NCBI RefSeq assembly: GCF_002043095.1
Contig: NZ_MVOC01000035.1
Coordinates: 140,545 to 204,544, forward strand
From: Mycobacterium sp. AT1
GTDB taxonomy: Bacteria > Actinomycetota > Actinomycetes > Mycobacteriales > Mycobacteriaceae
Direction of reading: 5' to 3'
Length of the DNA: 64,000 bases
In this document: positions 53,297 through 61,512 of the stretch, one piece after another
How positions within the stretch are numbered: position 1 is the stretch's first letter
How the letters are laid out: every line of letters starts with the position of its first letter
Notes under the pieces: model-generated
Told to the model about the DNA's origin: nothing
The model's input: the letters and a program-made list of their open reading frames with translations, nothing else
Database searches by the model: none
Translations under genes and position numbers: made by a program

Positions 53297-54918
53297 TGTT
53301 CGAGCCTCACCGTCGTCAGGTCGTACCACTCCTCGCTGGCGGACACGAAGCCCTTCACGTAGGGGGCGAGTACGTAGGGCGCCTTGTCGTTGACGATCGG
53401 GGCCAGCGCTCCGTCGTCGGTGACGATGTTGTTGGCCGTCCGCCACCAGCGGTCGGCCTCGGCCGGGTCGAGCGCGGTGATCGCCTTGTTCATCGCCGCG
53501 TCGAGCTTGGGGTTGCTGTAATAGCCGACGTTCGGACCGTTGGGCGCCTGCAACTCCGACGACGTGGCGATGTACAGCCAGTAAGGGCTCGTCATCCCCC
53601 ACGACATCTGCGCCATCCCGACGTCGTCGGCCATGCCCCGTGCCCACACCCCGAGGTACGAAATCCATTCCTGGGTCTGGATGTTGACCCGTACGCCGAT
53701 GGAGGCGAGGTTCTGTTGGAGGAACTCGGCCATCTGTGCCGGCATGATCTGGCCGGAACCGTCGGTCGAGGTGATCAGCGTCGTGTCGAATCCGTCCTGC
53801 AGGCCGACCGACGCGAGCAGCCTGCGGGCCTCGTCGAGGTTGCGCTCGTAGGCGTCGCGCCGTTCGACGTATCCGCCCGCGGACAGTGCCTGCACGCCAT
53901 AGGCGGGAGTAACCGAACCACGCAACAAGTCACGCGCCATCCCCTCGCGGTCGACGGCCAGGTTGATGGCTTGACGCACCTGCGGGATCGACGTGAACCG
54001 GTTGCGCATGTTGAACGACAGGTACCAGCTGTGCGGCGGAATGCCCTCGGACAGTTGATATCCCTCGGAGACCAGGTTGTCGATGCTGTCGGGGTTGGGT
54101 ACGGCGATCATGTCGACGGTGCCGGACCGCAGCGCCGCGGTGCGCGCAGACGCGTCGGGCAGCGGCCGGAAGACCACACCGTCGATCTGCGGCTTGGGGC
54201 CCCAGTAGTCGGGGTTGCGGACGAGGTCGATGCGCTCACCGCGAATCCGCTGCTTGAACATGAACGGCCCGGTACCCACCGGGTGATCGCCGATGTCCTC
54301 GCCGTACTTCTGCAGCGCAGTGGGGCTCATGATGGCCGTCGACCCGTTGCCGCCCTGGCTCAACATGCGCAGGAATTCCGAGAATGGTTGCTTCAGATGG
54401 ACTTTGACCGTGTGATCGTCCACCGTCCGGACGGAGTCGACGAACTTCCACACGAAGTTCGTTTGGCCTGCGGCACGTGCCGAGTACATTGGCGAACCCT
54501 TGTCCCACATGCGGCGGATGTTGTACTCGACGGCCCGCGCGTCGAGTGGCGTGCCGTCGTGGAAGCGGACGTTGCGCCGGATGTGGAAGGTGTAGTCCAG
54601 ACCGTCCTTGGAGACGTCCCACGATTCGGCAAGGCCAGGACGCAGCGGCGGTACGCGGGCTTCCGATGACGGGATCGACAGGTCCTCGTCGACGAGGGGT
54701 TCGAACATCTGCCGGTTGATGCGCCATGACACCCACCCACCGGCGACCTGTGGGTCGAGCACGTCGGCCTCGGACTCGATGGCGACGACGAAGACGTTGC
54801 CCGTGCGTACTGGCCCCCGCGAGCAGCCGGCCATCGCAACGACGCCCAGCAGGACGACGGCGAGCAGCGAGAGCAGTCGAAAGATGTTGCGCCGCAGCAG
54901 CGGTGGGATCTGAATCAT
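53293..54918 (-). CDS. Solute-binding lipoprotein (SBP family 5)
   Basis: This is a 541-residue extracytoplasmic binding lipoprotein of the peptide/nickel/opine type. The signal peptide ends in the lipobox MAGC (Cys about 31). The family landmarks are PGLAESWDVSKDGLDYTFHIRRNVRFHDGTPLDARAVEYNIRR, GTGPFMFKQ, NPDYWG and RQAINLAVDREG. The ATG at 54918 has GGAGGA 7 nt upstream. The ligand is unknown: the family takes peptides, opines, glutathione or nickel. Being with amidases and urease, it may bring in the amide substrate, or nickel for urease. Confidence 0.93.
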   Translation of the reverse strand: MIQIPPLLRRNIFRLLSLLAVVLLGVVAMAGCSRGPVRTGNVFVVAIESEADVLDPQVAGGWVSWRINRQMFEPLVDEDLSIPSSEARVPPLRPGLAESWDVSKDGLDYTFHIRRNVRFHDGTPLDARAVEYNIRRMWDKGSPMYSARAAGQTNFVWKFVDSVRTVDDHTVKVHLKQPFSEFLRMLSQGGNGSTAIMSPTALQKYGEDIGDHPVGTGPFMFKQRIRGERIDLVRNPDYWGPKPQIDGVVFRPLPDASARTAALRSGTVDMIAVPNPDSIDNLVSEGYQLSEGIPPHSWYLSFNMRNRFTSIPQVRQAINLAVDREGMARDLLRGSVTPAYGVQALSAGGYVERRDAYERNLDEARRLLASVGLQDGFDTTLITSTDGSGQIMPAQMAEFLQQNLASIGVRVNIQTQEWISYLGVWARGMADDVGMAQMSWGMTSPYWLYIATSSELQAPNGPNVGYYSNPKLDAAMNKAITALDPAEADRWWRTANNIVTDDGALAPIVNDKAPYVLAPYVKGFVSASEEWYDLTTVRLEQ

Positions 54919-55022
54919 CCGTGGATCCTCCGGGTGTTGGAGACCGTCCCACACCGCGCCACGGCGCGCGATGATGTCCGGAAATGCCTACCACCACCGT
55001 AGGTAGAGGATGTCGACGGCGG

Positions 55023-55042
55023 TATCCGTCATCCGACGTATA
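55023..55042. promoter_or_regulatory. Candidate operator upstream of the importer operon
   Basis: TATCCGTCATCCGACGTATA is an inverted repeat (TATcCGTC-ATCC-GACGtATA), 105 bp upstream of the binding-protein ATG. The stretch TATCCGTCATYC recurs at 59572-59583 in the other orientation, upstream of the dimethylformamidase-like operon. It may be the target of the LuxR-type regulator encoded at 55128. No such site has been described as far as I know. Confidence 0.4.
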
Positions 55043-55127
55043 TCTGGGTTCTACTTCAATTGATCTGCATCGCAATCGCTTTGCGCATGACAGACCGCCA
55101 GGTGACCCACCGGGGACGGCGCGTGAG

Positions 55128-55862
55128 TCAGAAGCCGGCAGCGCGGCTAGGCGCGACTGCCGGGTTCACTAGCTCGAATTCCGTTGCGTGCACGGCGGCG
55201 GCGACGCGGTTCGCCACGCCGAGCTTTCGCAGCACGCGCTCGACGTGCGTGCCGACGGTACGTGGTGACAGGAAGAGTCGCTGGCTGATCTCGCCGTTGG
55301 ACAGGCCGCCCCGCAACAGAGCGAGGATCTCTTGCTCACGGGGCGTGAGCCGGGCGCACGCCTTGGCCCGCATCCGGTCGACGTACTTGGTGAACAGCGG
55401 ACGCCCACCCTCCACGATGCTGCGACTGCGGTCCGTGAACTCGGGTGAGGCCATGTTGCCCTGGCACATGCCGACGATGTCACCCGCGTCGTCGTGCAGC
55501 ACCATCAGGAAGCCGTTGGTGAAGCCCTCCGGGCGAAGCACCGAGGCACCGCTGTATGACTCCGCGAACTCCGGCACGTCCTCCCAGTCCCAGATCCGGC
55601 TGTAATCGGAGAACTGGCGCACGAATTCGGGCTTTGCCTGGATGTCCGACGACAGGTATCCGGCCACCGCATCCGAGTACCCGACGGACTTGACGAGGCT
55701 GAAACCCTTCGTGCCTGGCGTCTTGTAGGCGAGCAGGAACGTGTCGCATCGTGCCTCGACGCGCAGGAAGTCGACGGCCCCACGGACCCGCACCGAGGTG
55801 TCGTTGGAGCCCATGTCGGCCGCGATCGACGCGATGTCACGCGTTTCGTCGAGGGTCGTCAC
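55128..55862 (-). CDS. LuxR-type transcriptional regulator with N-terminal sensor
   Basis: This is a 244-residue regulator. The C-terminal LuxR helix-turn-helix is clear (LTPREQEILALLRGGLSNGEISQRLFLSPRTVGTHVERVLRKLGVANRVAAAVHATE, about 172-228). The N-terminal region (about 15-160, including DFLRVEARCDTFLLAYKTPGTKGF and LMVLHDDAGDIVGMCQGNM) looks GAF/autoinducer-sensor-like, not a phospho-receiver. GTG 55862 is chosen at the start of the sensor region; earlier frames are Arg-rich. It lies 209 bp before the importer operon and 82 bp after the dimethylformamidase-like genes, all on the same strand, and is the natural local regulator. Confidence 0.88.
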   Translation of the reverse strand: MTTLDETRDIASIAADMGSNDTSVRVRGAVDFLRVEARCDTFLLAYKTPGTKGFSLVKSVGYSDAVAGYLSSDIQAKPEFVRQFSDYSRIWDWEDVPEFAESYSGASVLRPEGFTNGFLMVLHDDAGDIVGMCQGNMASPEFTDRSRSIVEGGRPLFTKYVDRMRAKACARLTPREQEILALLRGGLSNGEISQRLFLSPRTVGTHVERVLRKLGVANRVAAAVHATEFELVNPAVAPSRAAGF

Positions 55863-55944
55863 GTCGTTCTCCGTCCGCGGGGGTCGTCCCTGACAGTTCA
55901 CCAAGCGCGGGCGACGCTGAGGTTCAGGGCCTGTTTCCGCTTCG

Positions 55945-56691
55945 TTAAGACGTGGGTGACGTGCCCCACAGCATCGCGGCCACGTCGAGCGCTGGCGCCG
56001 GGCCAAGGTGTGCCCACGACACCGTGCTGCGGTTCTGTCCCGCCGGCATGCTGAACACCGCGAGCGCGCGACGGTGACCGTGCTGGATCAGGGAGAGGTT
56101 CGGCGCCACGTCGACGACGTCGCCGCCGATTGCGTCGACCACAGCCGACGCGACCCGCGGCGGCGTGGTCAGCCAATTGCCCGGCAGCACCGCGCTCCCG
56201 ACCGCGGTCGCGGGGAGTGGGGCGGGCACCGCCTCCAACGGGTGCGGAGGCGCCGACGTCAGCGTCACGGTGGTGAACAGCAGCGAACTCCACTGCAGCA
56301 GAGGCAGAACGACGGTGCGCCGACCGTCGCCGACGAACTCGGCGCGCTGCCGGCCGACCGGATCGTTGGTGTCGTCGAGTATCCCACCGTCGGCGCTGAA
56401 GGCACAGGCCAGATGAGGGCACTTGACGTTGCGGGTGCTTCCGCAGTGCACGGGGATCGACGCGCATCCACCGAACGGCCGTGCGTTCACCGCCGCGACC
56501 AGACCGGCGGCGGTCCGCCGCACGTGGACGGCGTGATAGCCGATCGTCGCGGGTAGCACCGCGCCCAGTCCGGTCAACTGCTCGGCGACGCCCACGCACA
56601 CCCACGTGTCGGTCCAATCACGGGTGTCGGCCGACGGGTGCCTGCCGCTGGGCGACGGTGCCAGCAGGTTGGGCCGTCGGGCCGCCGTCAC
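55945..56691 (-). CDS. Degenerate Rieske-like protein
   Basis: This is a 248-residue protein. The first 110 residues match the shape of a Rieske [2Fe-2S] domain: WVCVGVAEQLTGLGAVLP..., GYHAVHVRRTAAGLVAAVNARPFGGCASIPVH..., then CPHLACAFSADGG in place of CPYHGWTF. The usual first C-x-H motif is missing and the second is C-x-H (C91, H93). Candidate ligands are C76, H82, C83, C91, H93 and C96, so it may bind a different metal site. The C-terminal half is not recognised. GTG 56691 overlaps the stop of the dimethylformamidase-like large subunit by 4 bp, so it belongs to that operon. Confidence 0.68.
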   Translation of the reverse strand: MTAARRPNLLAPSPSGRHPSADTRDWTDTWVCVGVAEQLTGLGAVLPATIGYHAVHVRRTAAGLVAAVNARPFGGCASIPVHCGSTRNVKCPHLACAFSADGGILDDTNDPVGRQRAEFVGDGRRTVVLPLLQWSSLLFTTVTLTSAPPHPLEAVPAPLPATAVGSAVLPGNWLTTPPRVASAVVDAIGGDVVDVAPNLSLIQHGHRRALAVFSMPAGQNRSTVSWAHLGPAPALDVAAMLWGTSPTS

Positions 56692-59090
56692 GGGACGACG
56701 TCCTCCGGCAGGTGGTAGTTGAGCGCGGGAGTCGAGTCGAACCTGCCCCGGGGCCGCACCTCGGCGGGATCGGGTTGCGGCAGCGGCCCGTCGACGGCGA
56801 AGTGGTCCAAGACGTTCGCGGTCAGCTTCGAGATGTTGTTGCGGTAGCCGTTGTGAGAGAGGCTGCCGCAGTACGAGATCGAGCTGAACGACCACACGCC
56901 GCCACCGTTCGGCGTCTCGTGGAAGGCCATGTCGGCACGGATCCTCGGGTGCTGCGTCCCGGTCAAGCCCGGGGCGTTGGTGAGGATCAGCTCGGTGACG
57001 GTCAGATAGGCGTCGGTGTGCAGTCCCGCCGACGTGGCGACCAGCATCGTGTGCGGCGGCGAACCCAGCGTGGTGTCGACGTGGTCGAGTTCGGCGCCGG
57101 CGGCACCGCCCCCAACGAGACCGAAGTCACCGAGGCGCTCGTCGTAGTCGATGCCCTCGAAGGCCCATGCCACACGGGGTTCGAGGCTCTCCGGGGTGCG
57201 CTTGAAGTACGTCGACACGTCGAAACCCTGTGCCACCATGGACGTTCCGCTAACTGCCGCCATGTCGCGGCCGAGAAACCGCCACATGCCACCGAGCCGG
57301 CCGTCGCTCTGGTGGTGGTACTCGCCGGGTTGCGCCTGCCAGGGCCGGATGCCCGACTCGCAGCGCCGCATCTCGGTCACCTCACCCCTGCCGTAGCCGG
57401 GATGGAAGGTGTGCCGCCAGTAGAAGCCGTCGCCGCCCAGGTACATCAGTCGACCCCCACGCTCCTTGTACGCGTGGATGGCGTCGAGGTAGGGGCCGTC
57501 CTTGTGCTCGGGGTGCGATCCGGTCAGCAGGACGTTGTAGCCCTCGATGCGTTCCAGGCCGTCGTAGCTGACGTCCTCGTCGGTGATGACGTCGAACTCG
57601 TAGCCCATTTCGGTGAGCCAGTCGATCAGGTGCAGGTCGGCGTTGAACTGCCACGGGGCCTGCGTGATGACGGAGTCGCACTTCGGCCGGAAGTTCAGCA
57701 CCGGCCGCAAGCGCGACGAGACGTGCACGCCGGAGCCGTCGCCGTGGGTGTCGTACATCGAGTACCCGTACTCGCGGTGCACGCTCAGGAACACGTTGGC
57801 GGGCGCCATGATCGGCGTCCGGTAGACCAGTGCCTCGAGGCTGCCGAAGTTGCTCGCCTGGTGCTCGTTGGCGTATGCCATGTAGTCGATCGTCGACATG
57901 ACGACGGCTATCTTGGCCCGAGGTTGGTCCACCGGGGGACGCACGATGAACGGGACGTAGTCCTCGTCGCCGTCGGTCGTCGTCAGCTTCATCGCGTAGA
58001 CGGCCGATGGCAGGTGCTCGGGCACCGTGACCGTGAAGTCGACGTGCCAGCGGGCGTCGTCGACGTCGTCGTCATGGAAGTGAATGGCACCGTACTCGTA
58101 CGGGGCCACACTCCATTGCGTGTGCGCGCCGCTCCAGTTGTGTCCCGTCATCCCCCGGGCTGGGGCGCCGACGAGTTCGCCGTCGAGACGGTACGGGCCG
58201 CGGTCGACGACCGTGCGGGTCGGGATGCCCAGGCTGAAGTCCCACGAAGCAACCACGGCCGCACCGAGATCCGCGGACGGACCGATGCTGCGCCGCTCGT
58301 CCATGCCCGGCGCGGCGCCGAGTTTCATGGTCTCGACCTCGAGCCGGGTGAGCGCTCTCGAACACAGCCTCGCGGCGTCGATCTTGCCGTTGTAGTGCTC
58401 GGTCATGATCCAGCCACCCGGTTCGAGCGACGTCTGGTCCGGCCGCACGTCGCGGGGATGAGCGGCGAAGGTGAACGGCACCGCGGTGTGAGTGGGAGCG
58501 GGGAACGTCGCCTCCACGGGTTCGGGCGCCGGATCGAGCGCGTACCGGATCTGAGGTTCGCAGTACAGCACGGCCCTGCCGGTCTCGGCGTCGTAGGTGG
58601 CGGCGACGAAGTGCCAGGCGCGGTCGCGCGTGGGATGGGTGGCCGTCAGCGTGTGTCCGTCGACGCGCAGGCTCACCCGCCCCTCGGTGTCGAGGAACAG
58701 GCCATACCCCACGCCGTCAGCCCACTTGCCCATGATGGTCTGCGGACCGGGCGCCCAATAGCCGTCCACCTTGGTGGGCATCGTCGGCCAAATCCAGCAC
58801 TGCAGCGTGAAACCGTCGACGCGCAGTGGACGACGGTCCGTCACCATCGCGTAGCTGCCGGCATGGATCGCCTGTGCCCGTCCGGGGTACGTGCCGTTGG
58901 CCGCGGATTCGACGGCTCGCTCCTTGAATCCGGGCCCGGTGGGGTGCGTGTCCCCGTGGATCAGCTGCACCAACTCGGCGCGGTACGTCGCCGGACCGTC
59001 GCAGCTGACGTGGAGGTCGACCGAGTCCCCCTGCTCGACAGACCACTTGCTGCCATATCCGGTCAGTCGCAGCATCGTCGGGTAGGTCAT
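56688..59090 (-). CDS. N,N-dimethylformamidase-like large subunit
   Basis: This is an 800-residue protein resembling the large (beta) subunit of bacterial N,N-dimethylformamidase, which hydrolyses DMF to formate and dimethylamine with a mononuclear iron centre. Residues about 85-250 form a LamG/concanavalin-like region (FTLQCWIWPTMP, GLFLDTEGRVSLRVDG, WHFVAATYDAETGRAVLYCE). The catalytic region is about 380-800. In the known enzyme iron is held by two Tyr and a Glu (Y399, Y440, E521). By offset, candidates here are Y406 (YMAYAN), Y446 (SMYDTHG) and E528 (SHPEHK). ATG 59090 overlaps the small-subunit stop by 4 bp. The true substrate may be another N-substituted formamide or amide. Confidence 0.82.
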   Translation of the reverse strand: MTYPTMLRLTGYGSKWSVEQGDSVDLHVSCDGPATYRAELVQLIHGDTHPTGPGFKERAVESAANGTYPGRAQAIHAGSYAMVTDRRPLRVDGFTLQCWIWPTMPTKVDGYWAPGPQTIMGKWADGVGYGLFLDTEGRVSLRVDGHTLTATHPTRDRAWHFVAATYDAETGRAVLYCEPQIRYALDPAPEPVEATFPAPTHTAVPFTFAAHPRDVRPDQTSLEPGGWIMTEHYNGKIDAARLCSRALTRLEVETMKLGAAPGMDERRSIGPSADLGAAVVASWDFSLGIPTRTVVDRGPYRLDGELVGAPARGMTGHNWSGAHTQWSVAPYEYGAIHFHDDDVDDARWHVDFTVTVPEHLPSAVYAMKLTTTDGDEDYVPFIVRPPVDQPRAKIAVVMSTIDYMAYANEHQASNFGSLEALVYRTPIMAPANVFLSVHREYGYSMYDTHGDGSGVHVSSRLRPVLNFRPKCDSVITQAPWQFNADLHLIDWLTEMGYEFDVITDEDVSYDGLERIEGYNVLLTGSHPEHKDGPYLDAIHAYKERGGRLMYLGGDGFYWRHTFHPGYGRGEVTEMRRCESGIRPWQAQPGEYHHQSDGRLGGMWRFLGRDMAAVSGTSMVAQGFDVSTYFKRTPESLEPRVAWAFEGIDYDERLGDFGLVGGGAAGAELDHVDTTLGSPPHTMLVATSAGLHTDAYLTVTELILTNAPGLTGTQHPRIRADMAFHETPNGGGVWSFSSISYCGSLSHNGYRNNISKLTANVLDHFAVDGPLPQPDPAEVRPRGRFDSTPALNYHLPEDVVP

Positions 59091-59530
59091 GCGCCCCAGT
59101 TCTCCCCACGCGACTTCCACGCCGGCGTGCAGTGCTCGGGCATGCCGTCCTCGGCGGGGTACTGGTCGAATCGCATCTCGAGAATCGCTGCCTGGGCGTC
59201 CTGCTCGCCGGTGAAGACGCGGTCGTCGGCGAAGGTGGGCGGCACGCCACGGATGCCGGACAACCGCGCAATGCGCCATTCTCGTTCGAGCTCCGTGCAG
59301 ACGATGACGAGCTTGCCGCCGAACGCGCCGGTCGGCTGCATTCGCATCCTGGTCAGAACCTTGTCGAGGACGACGTCGTCCTGAATGCCGCCGTGCACAC
59401 CAATCGCGCTACCCGGGGCCTCGGTGCGCAATACGGAGAATCCGGCCACCCCGCGCATGTCGTCGACGCTCGCCTGAACCTCGTCGAGCATCCGTCGTCG
59501 GGTGGCATCGTCTCCGGGGATGGGGATCAT
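59087..59530 (-). CDS. N,N-dimethylformamidase-like small subunit
   Basis: This is a 147-residue protein. Residues 60-125 (RMRMQPT..FGGKLVIVCTELEREWRIARLSGIRGVPPTFADDRVFTGEQDAQAAILEMRF) track the small (alpha) subunit of DMFase as I remember it: RMQPT, GK, an ERE-W-RIA stretch, a proline before D-x-RF, TE, and a terminal R. Its first 60 residues are divergent. It overlaps the large subunit by 4 bp, matching the small-then-large order of known DMFase operons. It is preceded by only 60 bp, with a motif shared with the importer promoter. Confidence 0.78.
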   Translation of the reverse strand: MIPIPGDDATRRRMLDEVQASVDDMRGVAGFSVLRTEAPGSAIGVHGGIQDDVVLDKVLTRMRMQPTGAFGGKLVIVCTELEREWRIARLSGIRGVPPTFADDRVFTGEQDAQAAILEMRFDQYPAEDGMPEHCTPAWKSRGENWGA

Positions 59531-59590
59531 GCACCAACGCTAGGGCGCGCGACGACGCACGACCATCGTGTGAATGACGGATATTTCGGG

Positions 59591-60730
59591 CTACAACCCC
59601 GCGAAGCGCTCCTTGACCTCTTCGTCGGTCAGTCCGTAGTCGGCGAGCGCATAGGTGTGCTTGGGCGCCCGCGGACCCTTCTGGCTCTCGGCGTGCATCG
59701 TCGTCATGGACTCCCTGGCGGCATCGGTGAAGTCGATGCCGAACTGCTGGTAGATCTTCTCGACGACCGAGATCGGGTCCTTGATGAACTCGAAGTAGTC
59801 CAGATCGTAGAACTGCGCCGGGTCGTGCTTCGCCCGTTCGGCGTTGAACAACTCGAGACCGCGTGACCACGTCTCCAACGAGTCCCGCCCGATGACGTCA
59901 CCGGTGAAGACGTTCGACCACCCCTCGGTGGTGTGCTGAGCCAACGAGCACATCGACGCCATGATGGTCTCCGCGGGACGGTGACACTGCACCACCAACG
60001 CGTCGGGGTACGTCGCGAACAACGCGTCGAGGGCGAACAAGTGACTGGGATTCTTGAGCACCCAACGCTTCTCGGGCTCGTGGAGCCCGATCAGCTGGAG
60101 ATTCCTGCGATGGCGTTGATAGGGCTTGGTCCAGTCCTGCTGCGAGAGCCACTGCGAGTACGTCGGCACGTGCGCGAGAGTCTCGTAGGACACCGAGTGC
60201 AGTGACTGGCGCAGCAATTGCCAGCACTCCTCCACCTCGTCGGCGGTCATGTAGTGCAGCCCGGTGTAGTCGGGGTTGTCCTCGTGAGCCTTACTGAACT
60301 GCGCGTCGATCTGCTGGAAGACCGGGTTCTGCGACCAGGTTTCGCGCGGCGGCCGCGGCTGCGGGAACTCCGCCAGCCACAGCTCGAGACCCTGGTGGGC
60401 GGGGTCGGCGGTGAGCAGCCGATGGATGGCGGTGGTTCCGGTGCGCGGCAGACCGGTCACGAAGATCGGCCGCTCGATCGGCACGTCCACGTGCTGCGGG
60501 TACTGCTTGAACGCCGCCTCGGACACCAGCCGGGCCACCAGGGCGTTGCGGACGAAGAACCTCTGCATCTTGCTGCCGAACTCGGTGAGCTGCGCATCCC
60601 GGCTGAACGAATCCAGCAGCACCCCGAGAGCCTCGCGGTAGTTGTCGTCGTCGACGCCGAAGTCGTCGAGCCCACACGCCTTCGTCGCCGACGTGTGCAG
60701 GTCGTCGACGGTCCCGACGTTCGTCCTCAT
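59591..60730 (-). CDS. Sulfotransferase-like protein (Rv3529c equivalent)
   Basis: This is a 379-residue sulfotransferase-family protein. The 5'-phosphosulfate loop is FVTGLPRTGTTAIHRLL (about 95-111), and a Stf-type 3'-phosphate region is HRPAETIMASMCSL. The family transfers sulfate from PAPS, but the M. tuberculosis equivalent Rv3529c has no proven substrate that I know. ATG 60730 overlaps the SDR stop by 4 bp. It belongs to the KstR-controlled run whose promoter lies at 62724. Confidence 0.87.
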   Translation of the reverse strand: MRTNVGTVDDLHTSATKACGLDDFGVDDDNYREALGVLLDSFSRDAQLTEFGSKMQRFFVRNALVARLVSEAAFKQYPQHVDVPIERPIFVTGLPRTGTTAIHRLLTADPAHQGLELWLAEFPQPRPPRETWSQNPVFQQIDAQFSKAHEDNPDYTGLHYMTADEVEECWQLLRQSLHSVSYETLAHVPTYSQWLSQQDWTKPYQRHRRNLQLIGLHEPEKRWVLKNPSHLFALDALFATYPDALVVQCHRPAETIMASMCSLAQHTTEGWSNVFTGDVIGRDSLETWSRGLELFNAERAKHDPAQFYDLDYFEFIKDPISVVEKIYQQFGIDFTDAARESMTTMHAESQKGPRAPKHTYALADYGLTDEEVKERFAGL

Positions 60731-61509
60731 GCCTTGTACTCCCCGCAGTTGACGTCCAAGGCCTGGCCGGTGATGCCGCTGGACAGATCGCTGGCCATGA
60801 ACAGGATCGCCGAAGCGACCTCGTCCTCGGTGGGCAGCCGCTTCAGGTCGCTGTTGACCGCGGCGGCCTTGTAGATGTCGTCGACGGAGGTGCCGTACTT
60901 GCCCGCCTGATGTTCGAAGTAGCTCTTCAACGTTCCGCCCCAGATATAGCCGGGCAGAATGGAATTGACGCGAATGCCCTCTTCGCCGAGCTCGGTCGCG
61001 AGGGACTGCGACATCGCCAGCAGCGCCGACTTCGCCATCTTGTACGCCCCGTACTTGGCCTGCGAATGGCGGACCACCATCGAGTTCACGTTGACGATCG
61101 AACCGTTCGCCTCGGCCAGCGCGGGCGTGAAGCCCTGGATCATGCGCAGCGCGCCGAACACCGTCAGCTCGATCGCGTCCCGCATGTGTTCGAAGGTGGT
61201 GTTGGCCAGCGGCCTCATCGAGGGCACCCGAAATGCGTTGTTCACCAACACATCCACCTTGCCGAAGGCCTTGAGCGACTCCTCGACGAGGTTGTTCACT
61301 TGGGCCTCGTCGGTGATGTCGGTGCCCACCGAAAGGGCTCTGCGGCCCAGATCGGTGACCTCCTTGGCGACGCCCTCCAAGCGCTCCACCGTGCGCGCCG
61401 CGAGAACCAGGTCGGCACCCTGCTCGGCGCACCGCCTTGCGAGTGTCGTTCCCAGCGCCGGGCCGACGCCGCTGATGACGACGACCTTGCCATCCAGAAG
61501 TCCGGACAT
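60727..61509 (-). CDS. SDR oxidoreductase (Rv3530c equivalent)
   Basis: This is a 260-residue short-chain dehydrogenase. The motifs are ISGVGPALGTTLARRCAEQGADLVLAARTVERLEGV (cofactor), NNAFRVPSM, NSMVV (Ser region) and YGAYKMAK (YxxxK). The C-terminal NCGEYKA end is typical of the family. The role in sterol breakdown is inferred from the KstR-controlled operon; Rv3530c is the positional equivalent. Confidence 0.9.
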   Translation of the reverse strand: MSGLLDGKVVVISGVGPALGTTLARRCAEQGADLVLAARTVERLEGVAKEVTDLGRRALSVGTDITDEAQVNNLVEESLKAFGKVDVLVNNAFRVPSMRPLANTTFEHMRDAIELTVFGALRMIQGFTPALAEANGSIVNVNSMVVRHSQAKYGAYKMAKSALLAMSQSLATELGEEGIRVNSILPGYIWGGTLKSYFEHQAGKYGTSVDDIYKAAAVNSDLKRLPTEDEVASAILFMASDLSSGITGQALDVNCGEYKA

Positions 61510-61512
61510 CTG

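Noticed and set aside
54987..55006. CCTAC-ACCACC-GTAGG inverted repeat as an operator
   Set aside because: The arms are only 5 bp, in a GC-rich context and close to the Shine-Dalgarno side; the 55023-55042 repeat is stronger and recurs elsewhere.
56481..59384. Very long plus-strand open frame (967 codons) opposite the DMFase-like genes
   Set aside because: It is the antisense of two clearly homologous minus-strand genes; its translation is Arg/Val/Gly-rich with no domain, a common shadow in high-GC DNA.
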